A DNA stretch of 64,000 bases from Sphingomonas paeninsulae (GCF_003660165.1 NZ_CP032829.1:1811001-1875000); one strand, 5' to 3'. Positions 25,865-35,491 are shown, counted from the first letter of the stretch. Numbers and translations: made by a program. Notes: generated by a model from the sequence alone, not told the origin.

Positions 25865-27253
25865 ATGTTCAGGCTGTTCAAACATTATGTTCCCTATCCG
25901 GTGCTGCTGCTTGCGCTGTTCGATTTCATCGTTTTGTTCGCCTCTGCCGAAGTCGCCTGGGTTCTCCGTGCGCACCAGATCGGGATGGGCATAAATTCAC
26001 TTTTCGATCGACTGCCCCCATTAATCAGTTTCGCCTTCGCGCTACAACTCGCGATGATTGCAGTTGGCGTTTACGGTGTCGATGCCTTTCAATCGCTGCG
26101 TTTCGCATCGGCTCGACTGTTGGTTGCCATATGTCTCGGTGTCATTTTCCTGTCGGTCACGTACTTCCTCATTCCTGGGAAAACATTGTGGCGCTCGAAT
26201 TCGCTTTACGCGATGGTCATTGCCTACGCGTCGCTCGTCATGGTGCGCGCGTTGCTTGGTCGGTTGCTGGGCAGCGAGGCATTTAAGCGACGCGTGCTTG
26301 TTCTCGGTGCAGGGCAACGGGCAAATCGACTTACGAAGCTTGGCGCGGAGAAGGGCGCTGCCTTTACGGTGGTTGGCAACATCGACATGGGCGACGTCGT
26401 CAGCGTCATCCCGACAGCGATCCCGCGCGCGCTTATCGACAATTTGGTCGATCATGTCGCACGGCTCGGTGCCAATGAAGTGGTGCTGGCATTGGAGGAG
26501 CGGCGCAACGCTATCCCGATGGAAGACTTGCTGCGCGTCAGGACCATCGGTGTCCACGTCAATGAGATTTCGACGTTTCTGGAGCGCGAGACTGGCCGTG
26601 TAGACTTGCGGAGCACAAACCCGTCATGGCTGATTTTCTCGGACGGTTTTTCGAGCGGGCGACGGCTCTCATCGTTTGCCAAGCGTGTGTTCGACATCGT
26701 GGCGAGCGGTGTGCTGCTGCTGATCTGCTTGCCTCTGATCCTGGTTACAGCGATCCTTATCAAGTTGGAATCGCGCGGCCCCGCTTTCTATCGCCAGAAC
26801 CGCGTCGGCCTTTATGGTCAGGAGTTCACGGTCGTGAAACTCCGGTCGATGCGCGCCAATGCAGAGGTAGCTGGGCAGGCTGTGTGGGCTGAAAAGAACG
26901 ATCCGCGCGTGACCCGCATCGGTCGCGTGATACGCCGGATCAGGATTGACGAATTACCCCAACTCTGGACCGTCCTGCTTGGCGGGATGAGCTTTGTCGG
27001 CCCGCGTCCCGAACGCCCATCGTTCGTCGCCGAACTGACCCAGCAGATGCCTTATTACGCTGAACGCCATATGGTGAAACCCGGGATAACCGGCTGGGCA
27101 CAGATCAATTATCCTTATGGTGCGAATCTCGACGATGCGCGTCACAAACTGGAATATGACCTGTATTATGCAAAGAATTACACGCCGTTCCTCGATGTCG
27201 TAATCTTGCTCCAAACCTTTCGCGTTGTCCTTTTTCCCGATGGTGCTCGCTGA
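25865..27253 (+). CDS. TIGR03013-type PEP-CTERM/XrtA-associated sugar transferase
   Basis: Predicted 462 residues. Four to five transmembrane helices lie in residues 10-125, followed by a CoA-binding/Rossmann-like region ([14 protein letters not shown]), a fifth helix (~280-305) and a C-terminal bacterial sugar transferase domain with [36 protein letters not shown] and GPRPERP. This is the layout of WbaP/EpsB polyprenyl-phosphate hexose-1-phosphate transferases that start exopolysaccharide repeat units on undecaprenyl phosphate. The version associated with the XrtA exosortase locus fits because prsK and prsR follow directly. Its TGA shares the A with the next gene's ATG. Confidence 0.9.
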   Translation: MFRLFKHYVPYPVLLLALFDFIVLFASAEVAWVLRAHQIGMGINSLFDRLPPLISFAFALQLAMIAVGVYGVDAFQSLRFASARLLVAICLGVIFLSVTYFLIPGKTLWRSNSLYAMVIAYASLVMVRALLGRLLGSEAFKRRVLVLGAGQRANRLTKLGAEKGAAFTVVGNIDMGDVVSVIPTAIPRALIDNLVDHVARLGANEVVLALEERRNAIPMEDLLRVRTIGVHVNEISTFLERETGRVDLRSTNPSWLIFSDGFSSGRRLSSFAKRVFDIVASGVLLLICLPLILVTAILIKLESRGPAFYRQNRVGLYGQEFTVVKLRSMRANAEVAGQAVWAEKNDPRVTRIGRVIRRIRIDELPQLWTVLLGGMSFVGPRPERPSFVAELTQQMPYYAERHMVKPGITGWAQINYPYGANLDDARHKLEYDLYYAKNYTPFLDVVILLQTFRVVLFPDGAR

Positions 27254-28677
27254 TGAATATGCCTCGCGGAAAAATTCGCCCATCGCGCACTGTTGCCCTT
27301 GCGCTGATTGGCGTGCTGGCCGGTGTGACCTATTTCCTCGTTATCGTCGGTTTGATGGCCCTCCTGCATGCTCAGAAGGGAACGGCGCTCGCGTTGTCGC
27401 TGATAATCGTGCCTTTCGTCAGCGCAATCGTGGCGGCAGTCGTTCTTCCGGCGGAACGCACGTGGGCATGGTTCCGCGTTATGACGGCGAAACATTTGTT
27501 CGCCCACCGTTATGACTATCGGGCCGAATGGTTGCGTTTCACCGACACGCTTGGGCGACCGGGTGAGGAGCCCGCGCCGCTGGAAGTGCGCGTGGTCAAG
27601 GCGATTGCCGACATTGTTGATTCGCCGGGCGGATTATTGTTGTTGCCTGATGGTGGTGAGATGCTGGCGAAGGCAGGCTGGAACTGGGAGGTCGCGCCTT
27701 TAGGTTCAACCGCGCGCCTCGCAAACTTTCTCGCGAAGGGGCGTATCGTCGAACTGGACGCGCTGCGCAATGATGACGTCGACCCCGAAGAAGCCGGTGC
27801 GATCCCTGAATGGATACTCGGCGTGCCGAACACTTGGGCGATTGTCCCCCTGATCCATATCGACCGGCTTGCTGGCGCAGTGCTACTCGAACGGCCGCTG
27901 ATTGGGCGGACACTTGACTGGGAAGATTTTGACCTGTTGCGTGTCGCCGGGCGTCAGGTCGCAAGCTATTTGGCAGAGGCGCAGGGTCAGGAGGCGCTGT
28001 CCGAGGCGCAGCGGTTTGACGAATTCAACCGGCGCTTCGCTTTTATCATGCACGACATCAAAAATCTTGTGAGTCAGTTGAGCTTGCTCGCTCGCAATGC
28101 AGAGCGTCACGCTGACAATCCTGCGTTTCGGGTGGACATGATCGCAACGCTGAACAGTTCGACCGCGCGGATGAATGATCTGCTCGCGCGCCTGTCGCAA
28201 CATAACAAGGCGCGACCGGATGAGCCGCGCGCATTCCGTATCGCGGCCATCGTCGCCAGCGTCGCGGCTTCCAAACGGGCAGTACATCCCGTCGTAGTTG
28301 CGGGGGATACGGGATCGTTTGCGATCGCCGACCCCGCGCGACTAGAGGCGGCGCTGGCGCACATCGTCCAGAATGCGATCGAGGCCAGCCCGGCAACCGA
28401 ACCCGTCACCCTCACCATCATGCCGGAAATTCATGAAACGAAAATCGAAATCGCCGACCGGGGCTGCGGCATGACCGCAGATTTTCTCCACGGCCAGCTG
28501 TTTCGCCCCTTCTCCTCTACAAAAGATGCGGGGTTCGGGATCGGGGCTTATGAAGCGCGCGCGCTGATCGTTGCCATGGGAGGACGGCTGACCGTCAGGA
28601 GCGAGCCGGGACACGGCAGCATTTTCACGATCGTCCTGCGCAGCGCAACCGAATGGTCGGCGGAGTGCGCGGCATGA
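27253..28677 (+). CDS. prsK: PEP-CTERM system sensor histidine kinase PrsK, short form
   Basis: Predicted 474 residues. Two transmembrane helices (about 14-38, 44-66), a GAF domain (~110-250) and a histidine kinase core: H-box FIMHDIKNLVSQ, N-box HIVQNAIEAS, G1 ADRGCGM, F-box FRPFSSTKDAGFG and a final G2. The sequence matches PrsK, which pairs with PrsR to regulate exopolysaccharide and PEP-CTERM genes. PrsK proteins I know are close to 690 residues with a multi-helix N-terminal sensor; here most of that sensor is missing and the gene begins directly at the stop of the glycosyltransferase. It overlaps prsR by ATGA. Confidence 0.85.
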   Translation: MNMPRGKIRPSRTVALALIGVLAGVTYFLVIVGLMALLHAQKGTALALSLIIVPFVSAIVAAVVLPAERTWAWFRVMTAKHLFAHRYDYRAEWLRFTDTLGRPGEEPAPLEVRVVKAIADIVDSPGGLLLLPDGGEMLAKAGWNWEVAPLGSTARLANFLAKGRIVELDALRNDDVDPEEAGAIPEWILGVPNTWAIVPLIHIDRLAGAVLLERPLIGRTLDWEDFDLLRVAGRQVASYLAEAQGQEALSEAQRFDEFNRRFAFIMHDIKNLVSQLSLLARNAERHADNPAFRVDMIATLNSSTARMNDLLARLSQHNKARPDEPRAFRIAAIVASVAASKRAVHPVVVAGDTGSFAIADPARLEAALAHIVQNAIEASPATEPVTLTIMPEIHETKIEIADRGCGMTADFLHGQLFRPFSSTKDAGFGIGAYEARALIVAMGGRLTVRSEPGHGSIFTIVLRSATEWSAECAA

Positions 28678-30026
28678 GCGATGTGAGACGCAAATTGCTG
28701 ATCGTCGAGGACGACGAGGGGCTGCAACGCCAGCTGCGCTGGGCTTATGACGATTATGAAGTGATCGTGGCAGGAGACAGGGCGTCTGCGATTGCCGCCC
28801 TGCGCGCAGAAGAGCCCGATGTCGTGACGCTTGATCTGGGCCTGCCGCCTGAACCTGATGGCACGGCGGAAGGGTTTGCGACGCTTGACGCCATTCTGGC
28901 GCTGAAACCCGATACTAAGGTCATTGTTGCATCGGGGCATGGTGCTCGCGAAAGCGCGCTTTGCGCGATTGCTGCCGGGGCTTATGATTTTTATCAGAAA
29001 CCCGTCGATATCGATGAGCTTGGCATGATCGTCGCCCGGGCATTCCACCTCCACGCGATCGAAGCGGAGAATGCGCGGCTGGCCGAAGTTACCGGCGGCG
29101 GCGTATTAGGTGGCCTGATTACTGGCGCACCCGAAATGCTGAAGGTTGCACGCACCATCGAACGCGTTGCCAATGCCGATGTTTCGGTCATGCTGCTGGG
29201 TGCGAGCGGCACCGGCAAGGAATTGCTGGCGCGGGGTGTTCATGATTCCAGCGGACGGAATAAAGGCGCATTCGTCGCGATTAACTGCGCCGCTATCCCG
29301 GAAACATTACTCGAATCCGAGCTGTTCGGCCATGAGAAAGGCGCATTTACCGGGGCGGTTAAAACTACTGAGGGCAAGATTGAACAGGCCGAGGGCGGCA
29401 CGTTGTTCCTCGATGAAATCGGCGACGTGCCATTGCCGCTGCAGGTAAAGCTGCTTCGGTTCTTGCAGGAGCGGGTGATTGAGCGGATCGGCGGGCGCAA
29501 GGCCATTCCGGTTGATACGCGGATCGTTTGTGCAACGCACCAGAACCTTGAGACGATGATTGCCGAAGGGCGCTTTCGCGAAGACCTTTATTACCGGCTT
29601 GCGGAAATTGTCGTTAAGATTCCATCGCTTACCGAACGATCGGGCGATGCCGTATTGCTCGCCCGCCATTTCGTCACGCGATACGGACATATGAATCCAC
29701 AGGTGAAGGGCATTGCGCCTGATGCGCTGGCTGCGGTCGACCAGTGGGGCTGGCCCGGCAACGTCCGCGAACTCGAAAATCGTATGAAGCGCGCGGTCAT
29801 TATGGCTGACGGCAAGATGGTGACTGCCGCTGATCTCGATCTGGGAGTGGGGGATGGTGAGGAAGATGTCATCAATCTGAAGGCTGTTCGCGATGCCGCC
29901 GATGACCAAGCGATCCGAAGAGCGCTCGGTCGGGCCGATGGCAATATTTCGAACGCGGCAAAGCTCCTCGGTATTTCACGACCTACGCTTTATGATCTGC
30001 TGAAGTCGCATGGCATTTCGGCTTAG
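28674..30026 (+). CDS. prsR: PEP-CTERM-box response regulator PrsR (sigma-54 activator)
   Basis: Predicted 450 residues. Receiver domain 1-120 (LLIVEDDEG, Asp in VVTLDLGLPPEPDG, Lys in FYQKPVD), sigma-54 AAA+ domain ~145-380 with Walker A GASGTGKE, the sigma-54 contact loop ELFGHEKGAFTGA and Walker B LFLDEIGDVP, and a Fis-type helix-turn-helix at the end (NISNAAKLLGISRPTLYDLL). It activates sigma-54 promoters after phosphorylation by PrsK. The ATG overlaps the prsK stop (ATGA). No exosortase or PEP-CTERM gene is visible, so its targets lie elsewhere. Confidence 0.92.
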   Translation: MSDVRRKLLIVEDDEGLQRQLRWAYDDYEVIVAGDRASAIAALRAEEPDVVTLDLGLPPEPDGTAEGFATLDAILALKPDTKVIVASGHGARESALCAIAAGAYDFYQKPVDIDELGMIVARAFHLHAIEAENARLAEVTGGGVLGGLITGAPEMLKVARTIERVANADVSVMLLGASGTGKELLARGVHDSSGRNKGAFVAINCAAIPETLLESELFGHEKGAFTGAVKTTEGKIEQAEGGTLFLDEIGDVPLPLQVKLLRFLQERVIERIGGRKAIPVDTRIVCATHQNLETMIAEGRFREDLYYRLAEIVVKIPSLTERSGDAVLLARHFVTRYGHMNPQVKGIAPDALAAVDQWGWPGNVRELENRMKRAVIMADGKMVTAADLDLGVGDGEEDVINLKAVRDAADDQAIRRALGRADGNISNAAKLLGISRPTLYDLLKSHGISA

Positions 30027-30114
30027 GGCACTCAGGGCGTATCTCGAAAAGCTGACGTAGGCCCGGATACAGCGACGCTAGCGAACATCGCTGCGCTCGC
30101 TTATCGGGGGTTGC

Positions 30115-30951
30115 ATGGAAAACACGCTCCGCCGAATTGCCGACGCGCTCGAACGCCTCGCCCCCGTACCCCCGGTTGCTCCGCCTGTCGATCAGGCAGC
30201 GTATGTATGGCAGCACGGTGGCCTGACCGTCGCCCATTTTGCGCCGATCGCTATCGACCTGCTGACGGGTATCGACGATCAGAAAACCACACTCGTTGGC
30301 AATACGCGTCGCCACGCCGCCGGCCATGCCGCACATGACGCGCTGTTGTGGGGATCGCGTGGTGCCGGCAAATCGGCCTTGGTCAAATCGAGTATCGGCA
30401 CCGTGCGCGCCGAAGGAACGGACATTGCACTGGTCGAAATCGCGGCGGGTGATATCGCAACCATGCCTGATTTATTCACGATCCTCGGTCAATGGTCGCG
30501 GCCCGTTATCGTGTTTCTCGACGACCTTGGCTTTGATGCCAGCGAAGGTGGCGGCGGCGTTGCGGCGGCCCGCGCGTTGCGTTCGGTGCTTGACGGGGGC
30601 AGCGCGGCCCGGCCCACCAATGTCCGCCTGTATGTCACGTCCAACCGCCGTCACATCGTCGCGCGCGACATGGCTGAACAGGATTCCGCGATCAATGTCC
30701 GCGACGTCGTTGACGACCGCATGGCGCTTGCCGACCGTTTTGGCCTCAGCGTCGGGTTTCACGTCTGCGATCAGGCGACGTGGCTGGCGATGGTCGATGG
30801 CTATGCCCGCAAACTCGGACTGACGTTCGACCCGCAGGACGCTGTTTCTTTCGCGACCCAGCGCGGCGCGCGTTCGGGCCGGATCGCATGGCATTATGTC
30901 ACCGAACTGGCCGGGCGAGCGGGGCGGTCGTTAAGTAACGATAAGGATTAA
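30115..30951 (+). CDS. DUF815 family AAA+ ATPase
   Basis: Predicted 278 residues. Walker A is WGSRGAGKSAL (about residue 80), Walker B IVFLDDLGFD, with a DUF815-typical LRSVLDGGSAARPTNVRLYVTSNRRHIV block and the DRFGLSVGF segment. DUF815 proteins resemble DnaA/ClpX-type P-loop ATPases but have no settled role. It follows prsR by 88 bases in the same direction and ends just before a long palindromic repeat that separates it from the convergent uup gene. Confidence 0.9.
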   Translation: MENTLRRIADALERLAPVPPVAPPVDQAAYVWQHGGLTVAHFAPIAIDLLTGIDDQKTTLVGNTRRHAAGHAAHDALLWGSRGAGKSALVKSSIGTVRAEGTDIALVEIAAGDIATMPDLFTILGQWSRPVIVFLDDLGFDASEGGGGVAAARALRSVLDGGSAARPTNVRLYVTSNRRHIVARDMAEQDSAINVRDVVDDRMALADRFGLSVGFHVCDQATWLAMVDGYARKLGLTFDPQDAVSFATQRGARSGRIAWHYVTELAGRAGRSLSNDKD

Positions 30952-30956
30952 TTCTC

Positions 30957-31009
30957 CCGCTTCCCTGAGCCTGTCGAAGGGTTGCCCTTCGACAGGCTCA
31001 GGGAAGCGG
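30957..31009. repeat. Long perfect palindromic repeat (sphingomonad REP-like), probable bidirectional terminator
   Basis: Two 25-base arms (30,957-30,981 and 30,985-31,009) are perfectly complementary around a 3-base TTG loop. The core CCTGAGCCTGTCGAAGG / CCTTCGACAGGCTCAGG is a dispersed intergenic repeat I know from sphingomonads and some other bacteria. It lies between convergent stops (30,951 and 31,030), where it can end transcription from both sides. Confidence 0.85.
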
Positions 31010-31029
31010 TTGAGTATAACGCTCGATCT

Positions 31030-32814
31030 CTAACTCAATCCCTCAGCTTTTTCCGCGAGCATCAGCCAGCGTTCTTCCGCCTTGTCGCGTTCAACCCGCG
31101 CGGCATCGATCGCCTTATTCAACGCCGCGAACTTCGCCGGGTTTCCGGTGTAGAGGTCAGGGTCGGCCAACAACTCCTCGTCGCGCACTATCGCGGCCTC
31201 GATCTTTTCGATCTTTTTGGGCAGGCCATCGTAATCGCGCTGGTCGATATATGTCAGTTTGGTCTTGGGCTTTGGAGCTTCGACCGCTACGGGCTTTGAA
31301 GCGTTCTTTTTTTTCGATCCGCCACCGGCATTTTCGGCGCGCCTGGCTTCCCAATCGGCATAGCCGCCCGCGACGATATCGACCTTGCCGCTGCCATCCA
31401 GACCCAGGGTGATCGTCACCGTCCGATCGAGGAAGTCACGGTCATGGCTGACGATCAGGACGGTGCCGTCATAATCGGCAACGACTTCCTGCAACAGATC
31501 GAGTGTTTCCAGATCGAGATCGTTGGTAGGCTCATCGAGCACAAGCAGGTTCGATGGCCGCGCAAATTCGCGCGCAAGCAACAAACGCGAACGCTCTCCG
31601 CCCGAAAGAGTCTTGATCGCCGCATCGACGATGTTCGGTTCGAACATAAACTCTTTCAAATAACCCTGAATATGTTTTCGGACCCCGCGCACATCGACCC
31701 AGTCGCCACCGTCAGCCACGACTTCGCGGACGCTTTTTTCAGGCGACATCAAGCTGCGTTGCTGATCGATCACCACGGCGTTCAAGGTTTTCGCGAGGAT
31801 GATCTTGCCGCTGTCGGGCTGAAGTTCGCCAGTCAGGAGTTTCAGCAAAGTGGTCTTTCCAACGCCGTTGCTGCCGACCACGCCGATGCGGTCGCCGCGT
31901 TGAATTTTCAACGAGAAGTCCTTGATGATCTCTCTGCCACCGAACGACTTTGAAACCTGCTCCGCCCGGATCACCGATTTGGTGCGAACATCGTCACTGA
32001 CCAGCCCCAGCTTGGCGGTTCCCGGCGGCCCGAGCATCGCGGCCCGTTCGGCGCGCATTTCGCCCAGTTTCGCCAGTCGCCCCTGATTGCGTTTGCGCCG
32101 CGCGGTGACGCCGCGTTCCAGCCAGTGCAGTTCCAGTTTCAATTTGGCATCAAGGCGTTCGGCATTGCGCTGTTCTTCGGCAAAAACCTGCTCGGTCCAC
32201 GCGTCGAACCCGCCGAAGCCGATGTCCTTGCGCCGGATGCCGCCACGGTCGAGCCACAAGGTCGCGCGGGTCAGGCGCGTCAGGAATGTGCGGTCATGGC
32301 TGATCGCGATGAACGCGCCATTGAATCGTTTCAGCCAATCCTCAAGCCAGTCGATTGCCGCCAGATCGAGATGGTTGGTCGGCTCATCCATCAACAACAC
32401 GTCGGGGTTCATCGCCAGCGCGCGCGCGATACCCGCACGGCGACGTTCACCACCCGAGGCCGAACTCGCCTCACGCGTCATGTCGATGCCAATCTGATGA
32501 GCGATCGATTCGACTTCATAAACGTCGGGCGCATCAGGCCCAGCCATTGCGTAATCCATCAATGTCGCATGGCCGACCATCGACGGTTCCTGGTCGAGCA
32601 GCACAACCTTTGTGCCCGGAACGACCGTCCGCCGCCCCTCGTCCGATTCGACGATACCCGCCAGCAGCTTGAACAAGGTCGTCTTGCCCGCGCCATTCCG
32701 CCCGATCAGCGCCAGCCGATCACGCGGCGCGATATGGATGTCGAGATGGCGGAAAAGCCAGCCCGACCCCTGAATGATGCCAAGATTTTCGAATGCGAGG
32801 ATTGCTGCGGCCAT
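31030..32814 (-). CDS. uup: ABC-F family ATPase (Uup-like)
   Basis: Predicted 594 residues from the ATG before AAAILAFENLG. Two ABC domains are intact: GRNGAGKTT, SGGERRRAG, LLMDEPTNHLDL in the first, and GSNGVGKTT, LSGGERSRL, LVLDEPTNDLDLE in the second, joined by the charged linker (ERGVTARRKRNQGRLAKL) typical of Uup. A C-terminal coiled coil (~520-590) matches the Uup DNA-binding tail. There are no membrane segments; ABC-F proteins act on the ribosome, and Uup also affects transposon excision and DNA branch stability. A seven-residue upstream extension from 32835 is possible. Confidence 0.9.
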   Translation of the reverse strand: MAAAILAFENLGIIQGSGWLFRHLDIHIAPRDRLALIGRNGAGKTTLFKLLAGIVESDEGRRTVVPGTKVVLLDQEPSMVGHATLMDYAMAGPDAPDVYEVESIAHQIGIDMTREASSASGGERRRAGIARALAMNPDVLLMDEPTNHLDLAAIDWLEDWLKRFNGAFIAISHDRTFLTRLTRATLWLDRGGIRRKDIGFGGFDAWTEQVFAEEQRNAERLDAKLKLELHWLERGVTARRKRNQGRLAKLGEMRAERAAMLGPPGTAKLGLVSDDVRTKSVIRAEQVSKSFGGREIIKDFSLKIQRGDRIGVVGSNGVGKTTLLKLLTGELQPDSGKIILAKTLNAVVIDQQRSLMSPEKSVREVVADGGDWVDVRGVRKHIQGYLKEFMFEPNIVDAAIKTLSGGERSRLLLAREFARPSNLLVLDEPTNDLDLETLDLLQEVVADYDGTVLIVSHDRDFLDRTVTITLGLDGSGKVDIVAGGYADWEARRAENAGGGSKKKNASKPVAVEAPKPKTKLTYIDQRDYDGLPKKIEKIEAAIVRDEELLADPDLYTGNPAKFAALNKAIDAARVERDKAEERWLMLAEKAEGLS

Positions 32815-32968
32815 ATACTTTTTCTTCTCGCCCATCGCAGACGCGAAAGGGGCGGGGGAGGGGGGACGGATTTGTTCTGGAATGCTTGCGCGCCGCCATG
32901 CCCGCCCGCGCGCCGTCCCGCAAGTTATTCACAGCCTGTTCAATACCGCATGCCTATGCCACAAGCCA

Positions 32969-33283
32969 ATGACACCGATGAAGCTCCTTTTTGCCAGTCT
33001 TGCCCTGTCCACCCTGTCTGGGGTTCCGCAAGCCTATGCACAGCGTCATCAGGCCGATCAGGATGAGGCTTTTCGTGGTCGTAAGGCCGGGGATCTCCGC
33101 CCGCTCCGCGATATCGAAGGTGCCATCGTGCCTCAGATGAAGCGGCGCGGCGCGGATTATATTGGTGCCGAATACGATGGCGGCATGGGCCGTTACCGAT
33201 TAAAATTCATGCGCAACGGCTCTGTTATATGGGTCGATGTCGATGGTCGCACGGGTGCGATCGTCGGTCGCGCTGGCGATTAG
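32969..33283 (+). CDS. PepSY-like periplasmic protein
   Basis: Predicted ~104 residues (or 101 from the ATG at 32978). The signal peptide is MKLLFASLALSTLSGVPQAYA; the mature part (DIEGAIVPQMKRRGADYIGAEYDG...YRLKFMRNGSVIWVDVDGRTGAIVG) has the helix-strand-strand pattern and the Val-Asp-x-x-Thr-Gly motif of PepSY domains. PepSY proteins are thought to inhibit peptidases or act as sensory inputs. It is followed 16 bases later by a response regulator and kinase, so it likely belongs to their operon, as is common for PepSY proteins. Confidence 0.75.
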   Translation: MTPMKLLFASLALSTLSGVPQAYAQRHQADQDEAFRGRKAGDLRPLRDIEGAIVPQMKRRGADYIGAEYDGGMGRYRLKFMRNGSVIWVDVDGRTGAIVGRAGD

Positions 33284-33299
33284 AAACAGGGAGAAGACT

Positions 33300-33965
33300 A
33301 TGCGGTTGCTGATCGTCGAGGACGAGCCGACGCTGGGCACGCAGCTCAAGACGTCGCTGGAAGGTGCGGGTTACGCGGTCGATCTGGCGACGGATGGCGA
33401 GGACGGCCATTATCTCGGCTCGACCGAGAGTTATGATGCAATCATCCTCGATCTGGGTTTGCCGGAGATCGATGGGCTGACCGTGCTGGATCGCTGGCGC
33501 AAGGAAGGCCGGACGTTTCCCGTACTGGTGCTGACTGCGCGCGACAGCTGGTCGGATAAGGTTGCGGGTCTCGATGCCGGAGCCGATGATTATCTCGCCA
33601 AGCCGTTTCAGACCGAGGAGTTAATCGCCCGGCTGCGTGCGCTGATCCGGCGTGCTTCTGGCAATGCGTCGTCGGAGATGACGGCGGGCGATGTTCGGCT
33701 GGACACGCGTTCGGGCCGGGTCACTCTGGCGGGTGAGCCAGTTAAACTGACCGCACAGGAATATAAGTTGCTCAGTTACCTGCTCCATAACAAGGGCAAG
33801 GTCGTGAGCCGCACCGAGTTGATCGAGCATATCTACGATCAGGATTTCGACCGTGATTCGAATACAATCGAAGTGTTCGTGACGCGTATCCGCAAAAAGC
33901 TGGGCCCCGATGTAATCACGACGATTCGCGGGCTTGGTTACAGCCTCGATGAACCTGTTGGCTGA
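33300..33965 (+). CDS. OmpR/PhoP-family response regulator
   Basis: Predicted 221 residues from the ATG preceded by AGGGAGAAG. Receiver: acidic LIVEDEPTLG, Asp in IILDLGLPEIDG, Thr in VLTARDSW, Lys in LAKPFQ. Output: winged helix with LTAQEYKLLSYLL and a recognition-helix end (VFVTRIRKKLG...IRGLGYSL). It binds direct-repeat promoter sites after phosphorylation by the downstream kinase, whose start codon overlaps the end of this gene by 17 bases. Confidence 0.95.
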   Translation: MRLLIVEDEPTLGTQLKTSLEGAGYAVDLATDGEDGHYLGSTESYDAIILDLGLPEIDGLTVLDRWRKEGRTFPVLVLTARDSWSDKVAGLDAGADDYLAKPFQTEELIARLRALIRRASGNASSEMTAGDVRLDTRSGRVTLAGEPVKLTAQEYKLLSYLLHNKGKVVSRTELIEHIYDQDFDRDSNTIEVFVTRIRKKLGPDVITTIRGLGYSLDEPVG

Positions 33966-35427
33966 CACTGACCAAAAGCCCCTGACCTTTGTTGGGGCAG
34001 GGGCAGGGGTGGGGAACGCGCCCGCGCCGACTGGCGCTGTTCCCAAAGGAGATACGATCCCCGCCCCAACCCTTCCCCGGAAGCGTAGGGGGTCTACGGG
34101 CTCGCTTTCCCGGCGGATGATCGGCATTGCGGCGGCGTGGATTTTCATCCTGCTGCTCGGCGGTGGTGTTGCGCTCGACCGCATCCTTGCCAACGCGATT
34201 ACGCAGAACTTCGATGATCAGCTCGACTATGTCCTGACCGCGATGATCGCCAGTGCGGAGACCGGCCCCGATGGCGAAGTGCGCCTGAACCGGCCCCTCG
34301 GCGATCAGCGATTTCTGGAGCCGAATTCCGGGCTGTACTGGCAGATTACCGGCAAGAATCAGGAACCGTTTCGTTCGCGGTCGCTGTGGGATCATGCACT
34401 TTTGCCCGGCGGCAATCATGATGACATGTCGCCGCACTTTTATGACAGCACGCAGTTAGGCGGCGAGAAGTTGCGTATCGTAGAACGCGATATCCGTCTG
34501 CCGTTGTCGGCGACGAATTGGCGGTTTCAGGTGGCACAGAGCCGCGATGGCATCGATTCGCAGATACTGATGCTTCGCAAGACATTGGTCCGCAGTTTTG
34601 CGCTGTTGGCACTCGGGCTGTTGCTGATGGCGACGCTCCAGACGTTTTACGGATTATGGCCGCTCAGGAAACTGCGACAGGCGATCATTGCGATGCGTTC
34701 GGGGCAGGCTCAGCGCATCGAACAGAATCGGTTGCCGCAGGAAGTCGCGCCGCTTGTCGACGAGTTGAACGGCCTGCTCGAACATAATGAAAAGCAGGCG
34801 GAAGAGGCGCGTCGGCACGCCGGCAACCTTGCCCATGCGCTGAAAACACCGCTGACCGTGGTAATGAATGCCGCGACAGCGCGCAGTCCGGATCTGGCCG
34901 ATACCGTGATCCGTGAGGCATCGACTATGCGTCGACAGGTCGATCACCACCTTGCCCGAGCGCGTGCTGTTGGGCGGCGTGGACATGCGCACAGCCGGGC
35001 CGAAGCTTGGCTGTCTTTGCAGGCCGTCGAACGCGCGGTGGGGCGGCTTTATGGCCATGTTCGTATCGACATGGCGGGTGAGAAACATGCATCGGTTCAT
35101 GTCGAACGGCAGGATTTGGATGAAATGCTCGGTAATCTGGTCGAGAATGCGGCCAAGTACGGCGGCGGCAGCGTTTTTGTTACCGTCGTGCGTGATGACA
35201 AGTTTGTGGAGTTTCAGGTCGAGGACGACGGCAACGGTATCCCCGAGGCCGAGCGCACGCGGATATTCGACCGCGGCGTGCGGCTGGATAGTGGCAAGCC
35301 CGGCACCGGCCTCGGCCTCGCAATCGTGCGCGATGTTGCTGAAATCTATGGCGGTTCGGTGACCGCCGACGAAAGTGAAGACCTTGGCGGTCTGCTCGTG
35401 CGTTTACGGCTGCCTGTGGTCGCCTGA
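33949..35427 (+). CDS. Sensor histidine kinase (PhoQ-like, HAMP/HisKA)
   Basis: Predicted 492 residues. The transmembrane helix is at ~57-78 (IAAAWIFILLLGGGVAL), then a periplasmic domain, a second helix ~205-228, HAMP-like linker, H-box NLAHALKTPLTVVM, N-box NLVENAAKYGGG, G1 VEDDGNGIP and G2 GTGLGLAIV. The first ~50 residues are odd: a Gly/Ala/Pro-rich tract encoded by runs of G and C that looks like an inserted intergenic repeat; the natural start may have been closer to LSRRMIGIAA. Partner is the preceding response regulator; the stimulus is not evident, though a PepSY protein heads the operon. Confidence 0.9.
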   Translation: MNLLADTDQKPLTFVGAGAGVGNAPAPTGAVPKGDTIPAPTLPRKRRGSTGSLSRRMIGIAAAWIFILLLGGGVALDRILANAITQNFDDQLDYVLTAMIASAETGPDGEVRLNRPLGDQRFLEPNSGLYWQITGKNQEPFRSRSLWDHALLPGGNHDDMSPHFYDSTQLGGEKLRIVERDIRLPLSATNWRFQVAQSRDGIDSQILMLRKTLVRSFALLALGLLLMATLQTFYGLWPLRKLRQAIIAMRSGQAQRIEQNRLPQEVAPLVDELNGLLEHNEKQAEEARRHAGNLAHALKTPLTVVMNAATARSPDLADTVIREASTMRRQVDHHLARARAVGRRGHAHSRAEAWLSLQAVERAVGRLYGHVRIDMAGEKHASVHVERQDLDEMLGNLVENAAKYGGGSVFVTVVRDDKFVEFQVEDDGNGIPEAERTRIFDRGVRLDSGKPGTGLGLAIVRDVAEIYGGSVTADESEDLGGLLVRLRLPVVA

Positions 35428-35491
35428 CCTTGCCTGACACTGAATCGAGGAGCAGAAACTGGCCATCCTCTGAATTCGGAGTCGCAATTTG

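Noticed and set aside
32125-33066. A 313-codon plus-strand frame across the start of uup
   Set aside because: Complementary to the uup coding region; no signal, membrane or domain features.
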